DNA from: Nocardioides antri
Lineage (GTDB): Bacteria; Actinomycetota; Actinomycetes; Propionibacteriales; Nocardioidaceae
Length of the DNA: 64,000 bases
Direction of reading: 5' to 3'
Assembly: GCF_008373765.1 (NCBI RefSeq)
Contig: NZ_VUJW01000003.1
Location: 248,001 to 312,000, forward strand
Below are positions 39,727-49,183 of this stretch, in pieces; position 1 is the first letter of the stretch; each line of letters begins with the position of its first letter. A model generated the notes under the pieces. It saw only the letters and a list, made by a program, of their open reading frames with translations. It made no database searches and was not told the DNA's origin. The position numbers and the translations under genes are program-made.

Positions 39727-40326
39727 TCAACCTAGTCGGGTCTCCAGCACGCGGAACCCCTTCGCGCTCGCCAGCCGGGTGGTCGGGTAGCCCTGCTCCC
39801 CCAGCCACCGCTGGAGGGAGTCGGCGCCGAGGTTCTTGCCGACGACCATCACCGCGCGGCCACCGGGCGCGAGGCGGGGCAGCCAGGTCAGCAGGAGCTC
39901 GTGGAGCGCGGCCTTGCCGATCCGGATCGGCGGGTTCGACCAGATCTCGTCGTACGTCTCCCCTGCCGGCACCTCCTCCGGCGTGAGCGCGGTGAAGCGG
40001 TCGGCAACGCCCAGCGCCTCGGCGTTCTCGTTGGCGAGGAGGACCGCCCGGCGGTTGACGTCGACGGCGGTCACCCGGACGTCCGGCGTGGCTGCGCAGA
40101 CGGCCAGCCCGATGACGCCGTACCCGCAGCCGAGGTCCAGGATCCGCCCGCCTGCGGGCGGCTCGGTCTCGCGGAAGAGCACCGAGGTGCCGATGTCGAG
40201 CCGGCCCTGCGCGAAGACGCCGGAGCCGCTGGTGAGCTCGAGGTGGTGCCCCCAGACGTCCGCCCGGACGGGCGCACGCTGGAACGGTGCCGCCGGGTCG
40301 GCGGTGAAGTAGTGGTCGTCGCTCAT
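39727..40326 (-). CDS. RsmC-like class I SAM-dependent methyltransferase
   Basis: The 199-residue protein contains the SAM motif [15 protein letters not shown] near residues 62-76, AVDVNRRAV, and the N6/N2-methylation motif NPPIRIGK (about 129-136). This form of NPP motif, with the small size, is typical of RsmC-like rRNA guanine-N2 methyltransferases. The target is inferred only. The ATG overlaps the truA stop in ATGA (40323-40326), so the two RNA-modification genes are coupled. Confidence 0.88.
   Translation of the reverse strand: MSDDHYFTADPAAPFQRAPVRADVWGHHLELTSGSGVFAQGRLDIGTSVLFRETEPPAGGRILDLGCGYGVIGLAVCAATPDVRVTAVDVNRRAVLLANENAEALGVADRFTALTPEEVPAGETYDEIWSNPPIRIGKAALHELLLTWLPRLAPGGRAVMVVGKNLGADSLQRWLGEQGYPTTRLASAKGFRVLETRLG
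39729..39734 (-). promoter_or_regulatory. -10 box of the SIMPL gene (leaderless)
   Basis: TAGGTT on the minus strand ends 6 nt before the ATG at 39722. It lies inside the last codons of the RsmC-like gene, whose stop is at 39727. Confidence 0.4.
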
Positions 40327-41135
40327 GGGTCCGTCGCCTCGCGTCGCGCGGCCGTCAGCTCGGCGCGGGCGGCCAGCTCGTGGTCCGGTGGGTAGGCGAC
40401 CTCCTCGAGGGTGAGGCCGTGCGCGTGGAGCACGGCCACCGCCGAGTCCCTCCGCCGCGCCATGAGGATCTCCTGCGCCCACTCCGGGGGCCTGCGGCCC
40501 TCCCCGACGGCCACCAGGCAGCCGACGAGGGCGCGCACCATCGAGTGGCAGAACGCGTCCGCCTTCACCCTGCCCACCGCCACCCCGGCGTCGTCGCGCG
40601 ACCAGGAGAGCCCGAGCAGGGTGCGGATCGTGGTGGCGCCGGGCCGCTGCTTGCAGAACGACGCGAAGTCGTGGAGCCCGACCAGCGTCGCGGCCGCCTG
40701 GTTCATGGCATCGAGGTCGAGCCGCCGCGGCCACGCGAGCACGTGGTGGCGGTGCAGCGGGTCGACGGCGGCCGGGTCGTCGGCGATCCGGTAGGCGTAG
40801 CGCCGCCACAGTGCGCCGAACCGGGCGTCGAAGCCCGGCGGTGCTACGGCGATCCGGTGGACCCGGGCGTCGGCCGGCAGCACCCCGTTGACCCTCCGCG
40901 CGAGCTGCTCGAGGTCGCCGGGGTCGTCGGCCAGGTCGACGTGGGCGACCTGGCCGCGGGCGTGGACCCCTGCGTCGGTCCGCCCGGCGCAGACCACCTG
41001 CAGCTCCCCGGCGGGCCGGCGGAGCACCGTCGCGAGAGCCGCCGTCAGCTCGCCCTGCACGGTCCGGAGCGCCGGCTGTGCGGCCCACCCGTGGAAGGCG
41101 GTGCCGTCGTACGCGAGATCGATCCGAAGCCGCAC
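40323..41135 (-). CDS. truA: tRNA pseudouridine(38-40) synthase
   Basis: TruA converts uridines 38-40 of the tRNA anticodon arm to pseudouridine. The catalytic Asp is in [14 protein letters not shown] near residue 56. RYAYRI and the substrate-binding HDFASFCK are also present. A GTG at 41144 would give three more residues, but it is overlapped by a TAGGGT box whose 7-nt spacing points to the GTG at 41135. That yields [17 protein letters not shown], the usual family start, with 270 residues. It is divergent from xseA. Confidence 0.93.
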   Translation of the reverse strand: MRLRIDLAYDGTAFHGWAAQPALRTVQGELTAALATVLRRPAGELQVVCAGRTDAGVHARGQVAHVDLADDPGDLEQLARRVNGVLPADARVHRIAVAPPGFDARFGALWRRYAYRIADDPAAVDPLHRHHVLAWPRRLDLDAMNQAAATLVGLHDFASFCKQRPGATTIRTLLGLSWSRDDAGVAVGRVKADAFCHSMVRALVGCLVAVGEGRRPPEWAQEILMARRRDSAVAVLHAHGLTLEEVAYPPDHELAARAELTAARREATDP

Positions 41136-41142
41136 GGCGGCC

Positions 41143-41148
41143 ACCCTA
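41143..41148 (-). promoter_or_regulatory. -10 box of truA (leaderless)
   Basis: TAGGGT on the minus strand ends 7 nt before the GTG at 41135. It overlaps the alternative GTG at 41144, which argues against that start. Confidence 0.45.
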
Positions 41149-41260
41149 CGGCGACCGGCGGCCCGCCATGCTGCCGGGCGTGACCCGGCCGGGCGGCCCC
41201 GAGGAGATCTCCAGGGTGAAATCCCGACCGGTCGGGCCCTGCTGTGTCGGCCGGATCAAA

Positions 41261-41266
41261 TAGGGT
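41261..41266 (+). promoter_or_regulatory. -10 box of xseA (leaderless)
   Basis: TAGGGT is followed by 6 nt and the GTG at 41273. No ribosome-binding site is present. Confidence 0.5.
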
Positions 41267-41272
41267 CACCGT

Positions 41273-42520
41273 GTGGCTCTGGAGACCTCCCTCGAGAAGC
41301 CGGCCCCGGTCCGGACGATCGCCAACGCGGTCGCCGGCTGGATCGACCGGCTCGGCGTCGTGTGGGTCGAGGGCCAGGTGGCGCAGGTGAACCGTCGGCC
41401 CGGAGTCGGCACGGTGTTCCTGACCCTCCGCGACTCGGTGGCCGACATCTCGGTCCCGGTCACGTGCTCGCGGGTGCTGTTCGACGGGCTGCAGCCGCCG
41501 CTGGTCGAGGGCGCGAGCGTCGTCATCCAGGCGAAGCCGTCCTACTACGCCAACCGCGGGACGTTCTCCCTCTACGCCCGCGACATCCGGATGGTGGGCC
41601 TCGGTGAGCTGCTGGCCAGGCTCGAGCAGCGCCGCCAGCTGCTGGCGGCGGAGGGCCTGTTCGCGCAGGAGCGGAAGCGCCGGCTGCCGTTCCTCCCGGG
41701 ACGGATCGGCCTGGTCACCGCGCCCCGGTCGGCTGCGGAGAAGGACGTCGTCGAGAACGCCACCCGTCGCTGGCCGGGCGTGGTCTTCGAGACCGTCTAC
41801 GCGGCGATGCAGGGGCCGCGGTCGGCACTCGAGGTGATCGAGGCCCTGGAAAGATTGGACAGCCGGGACGGTGCGGACAGGGTCGACGTCATCGTGATCG
41901 CCCGGGGCGGCGGCTCGGTCGAGGACCTGCTGCCGTTCTCCGACGAGGGCCTCATCCGGGCGGTCGCCAAGGCACGGACCCCGGTCGTCTCCGCGATCGG
42001 CCACGAGCCCGACCAGCCGCTGCTCGACCTGGTCGCCGACGTCCGGGCGTCGACGCCCACCGACGCGGCCAAGCTGATCGTGCCCGACGTCGCGGCCGAG
42101 GCCACCGGCGTGAGCCATGCCCGCGACCGGCTTCGGCGCGCACTGGTCGCCCAGGTCGCTCGCGAGCAGGCCGTCCTCGACTCGCTGCGGTCCCGGCCGG
42201 TGCTGGCCGACCCGCGCACGCTCCTGGACCGCCGCCACGACGAGCTCACCGGACTGTGCGCGAGGATGCGGCGCACCCTGGGTCACCGGCTCGACCGGGC
42301 CGCCGACGACATCGCCCACCACCGTGCGCGCGCACGGGCGCTGTCGCCGCTGGCCACCCTGCAGCGGGGCTACGCCGTGCTCCAGGACGACGCCGGCCAC
42401 GTCGTGACCTCCGCGGCGGGCGTCACCGCGGGGGCGGCGATGAGCGTCCGGGTGGCCGACGGCAGGATCCACGTGACCACCGACCGCACCGAGCTGCTCG
42501 AGGAGACCGATGACGACTGA
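41273..42520 (+). CDS. xseA: Exodeoxyribonuclease VII large subunit
   Basis: XseA is the catalytic subunit that degrades single-stranded DNA. It has 415 residues. The N-terminal OB-fold (about 1-110; [12 protein letters not shown]) is followed by the catalytic domain with [31 protein letters not shown] and [17 protein letters not shown]. The C-terminal part is a helical region for XseB binding. Its end overlaps the xseB start by 11 bp. Confidence 0.96.
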   Translation: MALETSLEKPAPVRTIANAVAGWIDRLGVVWVEGQVAQVNRRPGVGTVFLTLRDSVADISVPVTCSRVLFDGLQPPLVEGASVVIQAKPSYYANRGTFSLYARDIRMVGLGELLARLEQRRQLLAAEGLFAQERKRRLPFLPGRIGLVTAPRSAAEKDVVENATRRWPGVVFETVYAAMQGPRSALEVIEALERLDSRDGADRVDVIVIARGGGSVEDLLPFSDEGLIRAVAKARTPVVSAIGHEPDQPLLDLVADVRASTPTDAAKLIVPDVAAEATGVSHARDRLRRALVAQVAREQAVLDSLRSRPVLADPRTLLDRRHDELTGLCARMRRTLGHRLDRAADDIAHHRARARALSPLATLQRGYAVLQDDAGHVVTSAAGVTAGAAMSVRVADGRIHVTTDRTELLEETDDD

Positions 42521-42722
42521 GCCCGACGAGCGCCCGTCCTACGAGGAGGCGCGGGAGGAGCTGGTCGAGGTGGTCCGCCGCCTCGAGGCCGGCGGCACGA
42601 CCCTCGAGGAGTCGCTGACGCTCTGGGAGCGCGGCGAGCTGCTGGCGACCATCTGCCAGGAGTGGCTCGACGGTGCCCGGGCCCGGCTGGACGCGGTCAT
42701 CGGCGACGACGAGGCCGAGTAG
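42510..42722 (+). CDS. xseB: Exodeoxyribonuclease VII small subunit
   Basis: The 70-residue protein fits the family: [19 protein letters not shown], then [16 protein letters not shown], all helical. It binds XseA in a complex with several small subunits per large one. The ATG at 42510 overlaps the end of xseA, so expression is coupled. Its stop abuts that of the DUF4245 gene, which converges with it. Confidence 0.95.
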   Translation: MTTEPDERPSYEEAREELVEVVRRLEAGGTTLEESLTLWERGELLATICQEWLDGARARLDAVIGDDEAE

Positions 42723-43286
42723 TCAGTCCGCGACCGGCTCGGCCGTGAGCCGGCCGATCAGGTCCTGCAGCTCCTCGGGCGAGGCGGACCCGTAGACCAG
42801 CACGGTCTGGCGACCGACCTCGGCGGCGTACGCCGTGTCGCCTCCCTCGTCCTCGAACCCCTCCCACGCCTCGGCGACCGAGCCGCTCGCCGTGTACACG
42901 TCGATGGGCGAGGCCTCCTCGTCGACGTGCTGCCGCACGAGCTCGGACGCCGGTGCCGACTCCTGGCGGATCGCGACGAACTCGTCGTCGTCGGTGAGCA
43001 TCCGGATCTCGAAGGTGGGCTTCTCGCCGGCCATCACGTCGTAGGCCGTCGCGATCCAGCCCTCGGGCAGCGAGGTGGGGTAGACGGGCTCCAGCCCGGC
43101 GTCCTGCGCCTCGGCGACGGTGTTGAGGTAGTCGATCTCCTCCGGGTCGATCTCCACGTCCGCCCGGAACAGCCCGAGGACCCACAGCAGCCCGCCGACC
43201 GCCACCACGGTCACCAGCAGCGCGGCGACCAGGCCCCCGACGGAGCGCTCGTACCTGCCCGGGCGGCCCGTGTCCGACGTACTCAT
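42723..43286 (-). CDS. DUF4245 membrane protein
   Basis: This 187-residue protein has a short cytoplasmic N-terminus, one transmembrane helix (about 16-38, GGLVAALLVTVVAVGGLLWV), and an external domain with YPTSLPEGWIAT typical of DUF4245. It is actinobacteria-specific and of unknown function, commonly next to xseAB and glpX. Here glpX lies 3 kb away with the mod genes in between. It converges with xseB. Confidence 0.82.
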   Translation of the reverse strand: MSTSDTGRPGRYERSVGGLVAALLVTVVAVGGLLWVLGLFRADVEIDPEEIDYLNTVAEAQDAGLEPVYPTSLPEGWIATAYDVMAGEKPTFEIRMLTDDDEFVAIRQESAPASELVRQHVDEEASPIDVYTASGSVAEAWEGFEDEGGDTAYAAEVGRQTVLVYGSASPEELQDLIGRLTAEPVAD

Positions 43287-43353
43287 AGCGGGCCTATCTT
43301 CACAGCCGACTCCGCCGGGGAGCCCAGCGGGGCGGACCCGCGGATCCTCGACC

Positions 43354-43397
43354 TCCGCAGATGCGTGCATTTACCTGGTATTTCGTCCGCAGGTGCG
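43354..43397 (+). promoter_or_regulatory. Direct repeats upstream of the molybdate regulator
   Basis: TCCGCAGATGCG at 43354-43365 and TCCGCAGGTGCG at 43386-43397 match at 11 of 12 positions and repeat at 32 bp, close to three helical turns. They lie 14-57 bp before the regulator GTG, where the regulator itself could bind. Confidence 0.4.
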
Positions 43398-43410
43398 GAA
43401 TGCTGAACGG

Positions 43411-43806
43411 GTGACGGACTATCGAATCGCGGAGGCGGCCGACCTGCTCGGCGTCAGCGACGACACCGTACGACGCTGGGTCGACGCCGGTCGCGTGCCC
43501 AGCACCACCCGCGACGGCCGGGCGGTGATCCCCGGCGCCGACCTCGCCGCGCACGCCGCGTCCTTGGTGGACGACGCCGAGCGGGAGCGCACCCGCGCCG
43601 GCTCGGTCAGCGCGCGCAACCGGATGACCGGGATCGTCACCCGGGTCGTGAAGGACAGCGTGATGGCTCAGATCGAGATGGTGTGCGGCCCCTACCGGGT
43701 GGTGTCGCTGATGAGCGCGGAGGCCGCCACGGAGCTCGGACTCGAGCCCGGCGTCCGGGCCATCGCCTCGGTGAAGTCGACCAGCGTCGTCGTGGAGCGG
43801 CCGTGA
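43411..43806 (+). CDS. Molybdate-responsive regulator/molybdopterin-binding protein (HTH + TOBE)
   Basis: This 131-residue protein has a MerR/excisionase-like helix-turn-helix (about 1-50; IAEAADLLGVSDDTVRRWVD) and a single TOBE/Mop domain (about 62-131; SARNRMTGIVTRVVKDSVMA), which binds molybdate. It is the short actinobacterial form of ModE-type control. It probably senses molybdate and regulates modABC. The GTG is at 43411. Its stop overlaps the modA start (43803-43806). Confidence 0.9.
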   Translation: MTDYRIAEAADLLGVSDDTVRRWVDAGRVPSTTRDGRAVIPGADLAAHAASLVDDAERERTRAGSVSARNRMTGIVTRVVKDSVMAQIEMVCGPYRVVSLMSAEAATELGLEPGVRAIASVKSTSVVVERP

Positions 43807-44540
43807 GGCGCGGGACGCCGGTCGTCGCGACCGTGCTGGTGCTCAGCACGTTGGCGGCGTGCGGCACGGACGACGCCGACTCCCTCCAGGTGCTCGCCGC
43901 GGCGTCGCTGACCGACGTCTTCACCGACCTCGCCGACCAGTTCGAGGCGGACCACGACGGCGTCGAGGTGGAGCTCTCGTTCGGGTCCAGCACGGACCTT
44001 GCCGAGCAGGCGGCCGACGGCGCGCCCGGCGACGTGCTGGCGACGGCTGACCGGGCCGCGATGGCGCTCGCCGAGGACGCCGGAGTGGTCGCCGACCCCC
44101 AGGTCTTCGCCACCAACATGCTGGTCATCGTGACCCCGCCCGGCAACCCGGCCGGGATCGCGACCCTTGCGGACCTCGACGGCGCGACCTGGGTGCGCTG
44201 CGCCGACGACGTGCCGTGCGGGCGGGTGGCGCTCGACGTCCTCGCCGCCGCCGGGGTCGACGCCGAGCCGGCGAGCCTCGAGGAGGACGCCCGCGCGACG
44301 CTGGACAAGGTGGTCTCCGGGGAGGCGGAGGCGGGGCTCGTCTACGCGACCGACGCCGTCGCCGCAGGTGCGGACGTCGCCTCGATCCCGATCGACGGCG
44401 CGGAGGAGCAGCTCACGTCGTACTCCATCGGCGCGCTGGACCAGGCGGAGGACGGCGACCTCGCCCAGGAGTGGGTCGACCTGGTCACCGGCGACGAGGG
44501 CGAGGCGGCGCTGGCCGAGGCGGGGTTCGGGCCGCCGTGA
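43803..44540 (+). CDS. modA: Molybdate ABC transporter substrate-binding lipoprotein
   Basis: The 245-residue protein binds molybdate outside the membrane. Residues 1-20 form a signal peptide with lipobox LAAC, so it is a lipoprotein. The ModA signature LQVLAAASLTDVFTDLADQF and the GSSTDLAEQ segment follow, with GDVLATAD and VYATDAVAAG. The GTG overlaps the regulator stop, and its own stop overlaps modB. Tungstate binding cannot be ruled out. Confidence 0.95.
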   Translation: MRRGTPVVATVLVLSTLAACGTDDADSLQVLAAASLTDVFTDLADQFEADHDGVEVELSFGSSTDLAEQAADGAPGDVLATADRAAMALAEDAGVVADPQVFATNMLVIVTPPGNPAGIATLADLDGATWVRCADDVPCGRVALDVLAAAGVDAEPASLEEDARATLDKVVSGEAEAGLVYATDAVAAGADVASIPIDGAEEQLTSYSIGALDQAEDGDLAQEWVDLVTGDEGEAALAEAGFGPP

Positions 44541-45334
44541 CCGGCCGCGACCCGCTGGGCCGCGCGCCGTGGATCCTCGTGGTCCCGGCAGTGCTCGGGG
44601 CCGGCGTGCTGCTGGTCCCGCTGGCCGCCATGGTCGCGGCCACGGACCCCCGCGGGCTCGCCGACGCCCTGGCGTCCGAGGCCGCGCGCGACGCGCTGTG
44701 GCTGTCGGTCTCGACGTCGACCGCGGCGATGCTCGTCTCGCTGGTGATCGGGCTCCCCCTCGCCTGGCTGCTGGCCCGGGTGGACTTCCCGGGAAGTCGG
44801 CTCGTGCGGGCGCTGGTGATCGTGCCCATGGTCCTGCCGCCGGTGGTCGCCGGCATCGCACTCCGGTCGGCGTTCGGCCGCTCGGGGCTCATCGGCGAGC
44901 CGCTGCTCGACCTGACCGGCTTCGCGTTCCCCTACACCACCTCGGGCGTGGTGCTGGCGCACGTCTTCGTGGCGCTCCCCTTCCTGGTGATCAGCATCGA
45001 GGGGGCGCTGCGCTCGACGGGGAGTGGGTACGACGGCGCCGCCGCCACCCTGGGCGCCAGCCGCTGGACGACGTTCCGCAGGGTCACCGTCCCGCTCGCG
45101 CTCCCCGGCATCGCGGCCGCCATGGTGCTGGCGTGGGCCCGGTCGCTGGGCGAGTTCGGCGCCACGATCACGTTCAACGGCAACTACCCCGGGACCACCC
45201 AGACGATGCCGACGCTGATCTACGTCGCGCGGCAGTCCGACGCCGACGCCGCGCTGGCGCTGAGCCTGATCATGCTGCTGGTCTCGGTGGGGGTGCTGGT
45301 GGCCTTGCGCGACCGCTGGCTGGTGACGGCATGA
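44537..45334 (+). CDS. modB: Molybdate ABC transporter permease
   Basis: The 265-residue membrane protein has about 6 helices and the binding-protein-dependent permease loop AAATLGASRWTTFRRVTVPL (EAA motif), where ModC docks. Motifs VLPPVVAGIAL and GEFGATITFNGNYPG are typical of ModB/CysT. The GTG and the stop overlap modA and modC by 4 bp each. Confidence 0.95.
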   Translation: MTGRDPLGRAPWILVVPAVLGAGVLLVPLAAMVAATDPRGLADALASEAARDALWLSVSTSTAAMLVSLVIGLPLAWLLARVDFPGSRLVRALVIVPMVLPPVVAGIALRSAFGRSGLIGEPLLDLTGFAFPYTTSGVVLAHVFVALPFLVISIEGALRSTGSGYDGAAATLGASRWTTFRRVTVPLALPGIAAAMVLAWARSLGEFGATITFNGNYPGTTQTMPTLIYVARQSDADAALALSLIMLLVSVGVLVALRDRWLVTA

Positions 45335-46308
45335 CCCTCGCAGCCCGCCTCGCCATCCCCGGCCGACTCGACGTCGAGGTCGACGCCGAGCCGGGCGACG
45401 TCATCGCCCTCGTCGGCCCGAACGGCGCGGGCAAGAGCTCGTTCGTCCACGCACTCGCGGGGCTCCAGCACGCCGAGGGGAGCGCGCTGCTCGGCGGCCG
45501 GGACCTCCTCGCGCTCGCGCCCCAGGAGCGCGAGGTCGGCGTGGTCTTCCAGGACCAGCGCCTGTTCCCCCACCTCTCCGCGCTCGACAACGTCGCCTTC
45601 GGGCCCCGCTCGCGGGGGGAGCCGAAGCATTCCGCGCGCGCGGCCGCGCGAACCTGGCTCGAGCGACTCGGCGTGGCCGAGCTCGCCGACCGAAAGCCGG
45701 CCCAGCTCAGCGGCGGCCAGGCCCAGCGGGTCGCGATCGCGCGGGCCCTGGTGACCGATCCGGACCTGCTGCTGCTCGACGAGCCGTTCACCGGGCTCGA
45801 CGTCGGCGTGGCGGCGACGCTGCGGATCGAGCTCGGCAAGCACCTCGCCGACTTCCGGGGCATCACCCTGCTCGTCACCCACGACGCCCTCGACGCGCTG
45901 ACGCTCGCCACGACGGTCGTCGTGCTCGACAGCGGGCGGGTGGCACAGGTCGGCACCCCCGCGGAGGTGGCCGCACAGCCGCTGACCGAGCACGTCGCCC
46001 GCCTGGTCGGCCTCAACGTCCTCCGGGACGGCGACCGGCTGCGGGCGTTCTCGCCGGCCGCGGTGACGGTCTCCCGGCACGCCCCGGCCGACTCGGCCCG
46101 CAACCGCTGGCACGGCGTCGTCCGCGGCGCCGCTCCGCACGGTGACGCGATCCGGCTCCAGGTCACCGGCGAGCGCGACCTGATCGCCGACGTCACCCCG
46201 GCCGCCTCCCGCGAGCTGGCGCTCGTCCCGGGACAGGAGGTCTGGCTGTCGGTCAAGGAGACGGCCGTGACGACGTACGACGCTCGCGCCGACGCGGCTT
46301 CCGACTGA
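45331..46308 (+). CDS. modC: Molybdate ABC transporter ATP-binding protein
   Basis: The 325-residue ATPase has Walker A GPNGAGKSS, Q-loop VFQDQRLFPHLS, signature LSGGQAQRVAIARAL, Walker B LLLLDEPFTGLD and the H-loop LLVTHD. A C-terminal domain (about 235-325) has the TOBE-like pattern expected for molybdate-sensing ModC. It ends the mod operon. glpX follows after 34 bp with its own promoter. Confidence 0.95.
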   Translation: MTLAARLAIPGRLDVEVDAEPGDVIALVGPNGAGKSSFVHALAGLQHAEGSALLGGRDLLALAPQEREVGVVFQDQRLFPHLSALDNVAFGPRSRGEPKHSARAAARTWLERLGVAELADRKPAQLSGGQAQRVAIARALVTDPDLLLLDEPFTGLDVGVAATLRIELGKHLADFRGITLLVTHDALDALTLATTVVVLDSGRVAQVGTPAEVAAQPLTEHVARLVGLNVLRDGDRLRAFSPAAVTVSRHAPADSARNRWHGVVRGAAPHGDAIRLQVTGERDLIADVTPAASRELALVPGQEVWLSVKETAVTTYDARADAASD

Positions 46309-46330
46309 CGGACCACGGCCCTGCGGACGA

Positions 46331-46336
46331 TAGGGT
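46331..46336 (+). promoter_or_regulatory. -10 box of glpX (leaderless)
   Basis: TAGGGT is followed by 6 nt (TCGTCC) and the glpX ATG. It gives glpX expression independent of modABC. Confidence 0.5.
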
Positions 46337-46342
46337 TCGTCC

Positions 46343-47356
46343 ATGGAGAGCTCCTTCCCCGTGCCGACGCCGGCCCCCGACCGCAACCTCGCCCTCGAGC
46401 TGGTGCGGGTCACCGAGGCGGCCGCGATGGCCGCCGGTCGCTGGGTGGGCCGCGGCGACAAGAACGGTGCGGACGCCGTCGCCGTCAACGCCATGCGGGT
46501 GATGATCTCCACGATCGGCATGGACGGCGTGGTCGTGATCGGCGAGGGCGAGAAGGACGACGCCCCGATGCTCTACAACGGCGAGCGGGTCGGCGACGGC
46601 TCGGGTCCGGAGTGCGACGTCGCGGTTGACCCGATCGACGGCACGACCCTGACCGCGAAGGGCATGAGCAACGCGATCGCCGTGCTCGCCGTCGCGCCGC
46701 GCGGCTCGATGTACGACCCGTCCGCGGTCTTCTACATGGAGAAGCTGGTCACCGGTCCCGAGGCCGCCGACGTCGTCGACATCCGCTACCCGGTCGCCGA
46801 GAACATCAACCAGGTCGCGAAGGCCAAGGGCGCGCAGCCCTCCGACGTGACCGTCGTGCTGCTCGACCGTCCGCGCCACGCCCAGCTGGTCGACGAGATC
46901 CGGGCCACCGGTGCGCGGATCAAGTTCATCACCGACGGCGACGTGGCCGGTGCGATCTCGGCTGCCCGCCCGAACTCCGGCGTCGACCTCCTGCTCGGCG
47001 TGGGCGGCACCCCCGAGGGGATCATCACGGCCTGTGCGATCAAGGCGATGGGCGGCACCATCCAGGGCCGCCTCTGGCCCACCGACGACGACGAGCGCCA
47101 GCGCGCCATCGACGCCGGCCACAACCTCGACACCGACCACGTGCTCACCACGGACACGCTGGTCACCGGCGACGACACGTTCTTCGTCGCCACCGGCATC
47201 ACCGACGGCGAGCTGCTCCGCGGCGTCCGCTACCGCGCCGGCGGGTGCACCACCGAGTCGCTGGTCATGCGATCCCGGAGCGGCACGATCCGCACCATCA
47301 CTTCCGAGCACCAGCTGCAGAAGCTGCGCCAGTTCAGCTCGATCGACTTCGACTAG
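46343..47356 (+). CDS. glpX: Class II fructose-1,6-bisphosphatase
   Basis: GlpX hydrolyses fructose-1,6-bisphosphate to fructose-6-phosphate, the key gluconeogenic step. It is the main FBPase of most actinobacteria. It has 337 residues. Motifs include the metal-binding [15 protein letters not shown] (about 65-79), DPIDGTTL (about 96-103) and [11 protein letters not shown]. The stop TAG shares its CTAG with the stop of the convergent hydrolase. Confidence 0.96.
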   Translation: MESSFPVPTPAPDRNLALELVRVTEAAAMAAGRWVGRGDKNGADAVAVNAMRVMISTIGMDGVVVIGEGEKDDAPMLYNGERVGDGSGPECDVAVDPIDGTTLTAKGMSNAIAVLAVAPRGSMYDPSAVFYMEKLVTGPEAADVVDIRYPVAENINQVAKAKGAQPSDVTVVLLDRPRHAQLVDEIRATGARIKFITDGDVAGAISAARPNSGVDLLLGVGGTPEGIITACAIKAMGGTIQGRLWPTDDDERQRAIDAGHNLDTDHVLTTDTLVTGDDTFFVATGITDGELLRGVRYRAGGCTTESLVMRSRSGTIRTITSEHQLQKLRQFSSIDFD

Positions 47357-48183
47357 GCGGATTCGACCGCGCTCAGCGTGGCCACGCCGGCGGTGTGGCG
47401 CGCCAGCGCGTCGCCGACGACGAGGACGACTCTCGGGTCGAGGGCCATGCCGATGTGGGACGCGCGGACCTGGATGGCGACACCCTGCGGGTCGATGCAC
47501 GCCTTCCAGTCGACGATGCCGTCACGACGCGAGTAGATGTTGGTCATCGCGACGCCCTCCGGGAGCGGCTCACGGACCTCGTGGAAGCTGGTCTCGGCGC
47601 ACGGGCCGGACACGCACTCCGCCGACATGAAGCCGGCGAGACCGACTGCCGACAGCCGGTTCAGCACGGTGACGCTCCCGGTCAGCAGCCGGTGGTGGGC
47701 GGCGGGCGCCAGCATCGGGCTGCCCATGGTGACGATGCCGGAGACCAGGTCGGGGCGGCGTACGGCGATGCCGCGAGCGATCATGCCGCCGAGGCTGTGC
47801 CCGACGATCTGGACCCGCGAGCCGCGCCGGTCGGCGATCCGCTCGAGCTGCGACTCGACCAGCGCCGCCGCCTTGAGCGTGCAGCTGACGTTGGCGCGGA
47901 TGTGCGACCGATAGGTGCGGAAGCCCCGCTGGCGCAGACCTGCCGCCATCTCCAGCAGCGTCCAGTCGCCGGCGAGGAAGCCGGGGACGAGCAGCACCGG
48001 CTCGGCCGCGCGGATCACGCCGCGGGCGGCGTACGGCGTCCGTCGGCGAGTACGCCGAGCGGAGCCCTTCTGGACCGCGAGCCGGCCCGCCTCGGTGACG
48101 ACGCTGCCCTCGCGCAGCAACGCCGCGAGCGCCGGACGACCGAAACCGTCGGGCAACAGGTACGGCGCGAGCACGCTGGTCAT
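47353..48183 (-). CDS. Alpha/beta hydrolase (lipase-like)
   Basis: This 276-residue protein has the oxyanion-hole region [15 protein letters not shown], the nucleophile elbow [12 protein letters not shown] (catalytic Ser in GHSLG) and a late His in [10 protein letters not shown]. No signal peptide is seen; the basic segment [10 protein letters not shown] is notable. It resembles triacylglycerol-lipase-like proteins, substrate unknown. The ATG at 48183 is preceded by TAGGTT with 7 nt. A TTG at 48192 overlaps that box and is not favoured. Confidence 0.87.
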   Translation of the reverse strand: MTSVLAPYLLPDGFGRPALAALLREGSVVTEAGRLAVQKGSARRTRRRTPYAARGVIRAAEPVLLVPGFLAGDWTLLEMAAGLRQRGFRTYRSHIRANVSCTLKAAALVESQLERIADRRGSRVQIVGHSLGGMIARGIAVRRPDLVSGIVTMGSPMLAPAAHHRLLTGSVTVLNRLSAVGLAGFMSAECVSGPCAETSFHEVREPLPEGVAMTNIYSRRDGIVDWKACIDPQGVAIQVRASHIGMALDPRVVLVVGDALARHTAGVATLSAVESA

Positions 48184-48190
48184 GTACCCC

Positions 48191-48215
48191 AACCTAGCTT
48201 CGTTGAATCGTCAAC
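48191..48215. promoter_or_regulatory. Divergent hydrolase promoter region with dyad
   Basis: On the minus strand TAGGTT (48191-48196) ends 7 nt before the ATG at 48183. Next to it, GTTGA-ATCG-TCAAC (48202-48215) is a perfect 5-bp-arm dyad. It lies between two divergent hydrolase genes and may be an operator for either. Confidence 0.4.
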
Positions 48216-48242
48216 TGGGGACCATTCGGCAAACTGTTGTTC

Positions 48243-49169
48243 ATGAGCGCGTCAGCTGACCAGAGCAACGTCTCGGTCTCCGAAGAGTCGTTCGCGTCGC
48301 TCCCCAGCGGCGTCGAGCTGTGCTACCAGACGTTCGGCGAGCCGACCGCCGACCCGTTGCTGCTGGTGATGGGCCTCGGCGGTCCGATGAACTGGTGGGA
48401 CACCGAGCTGTGCGTCCTGCTCGCCCAGCGTGGCTTCTTCGTCATCCGCTACGACAACCGCGACACCGGCCGCTCCTCCCGCGACCCAGGCCGCGTTAGC
48501 CAGGCGATCCTGGTCCGAGCGTTCCTCGGCCGGCCCGTCGAGGCGCCGTACTCCATCGCCGACCTCGCCGAGGACGCCTTCGGCCTGCTCGACCACCTCG
48601 GGCTCGAGTCCGCGCACGTCGTCGGCGCGTCGATGGGCGGCATGATCGCCCAGACGATGGCGATCGACCGTCCCGACCGGGTGCGCTCGCTGACCAGCAT
48701 CATGTCGACGACCGGCCGGCGGACGGTCGGGTGGCAGAGCCCGATCCTGCTGCCGACGCTGATCGGCCGCCGCGGACCGGACCGCGAGGCCTACCTCGCG
48801 GCCAGCCTGAAGGTCTGGCGACTGATCAGCTCCCCCGGCTTCCCCTTCGACCAGGAGGAGCTCGAGCGACGGGGTCACGAGACGTTCGACCGGGGCGTGA
48901 GCCGCGTCGGCGTGATGCGCCAGATGATCGCCGTGCTCACCCAGCCCGACCGCACCGCCCAGCTGCGCAAGCTGAAGATGCCGGTCCTCGTCATCCACGG
49001 CCTCGCCGACCGGATGGTGCACGTCTCGGGCGGTCGGTCCACCGCCATGGCAGTCCCGGGCAGCGAGCTGCTGCTCATCGATGCCATGGGCCACGACTTC
49101 CCGAAGCCGCTCTACGACACCATCGCCTCCGCCGTACGACGCACGGCGGATCGGGCGACGGCTGACTGA
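48243..49169 (+). CDS. Alpha/beta hydrolase
   Basis: The 308-residue protein shows LLLVMGLGGPMNWWD (oxyanion region), RYDNRDTGRSS, the nucleophile elbow GASMGGMIAQTMA (GASMG, the variant elbow of this subgroup), and a late GHDFP His. This subgroup includes aclacinomycin-methylesterase-like and carotenoid/aromatic-ester hydrolases, but the role is unknown. The ATG at 48243 has no strong ribosome-binding site. It is divergent from the preceding hydrolase. Confidence 0.87.
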   Translation: MSASADQSNVSVSEESFASLPSGVELCYQTFGEPTADPLLLVMGLGGPMNWWDTELCVLLAQRGFFVIRYDNRDTGRSSRDPGRVSQAILVRAFLGRPVEAPYSIADLAEDAFGLLDHLGLESAHVVGASMGGMIAQTMAIDRPDRVRSLTSIMSTTGRRTVGWQSPILLPTLIGRRGPDREAYLAASLKVWRLISSPGFPFDQEELERRGHETFDRGVSRVGVMRQMIAVLTQPDRTAQLRKLKMPVLVIHGLADRMVHVSGGRSTAMAVPGSELLLIDAMGHDFPKPLYDTIASAVRRTADRATAD

Positions 49170-49183
49170 CCAGTCCGGACCCG

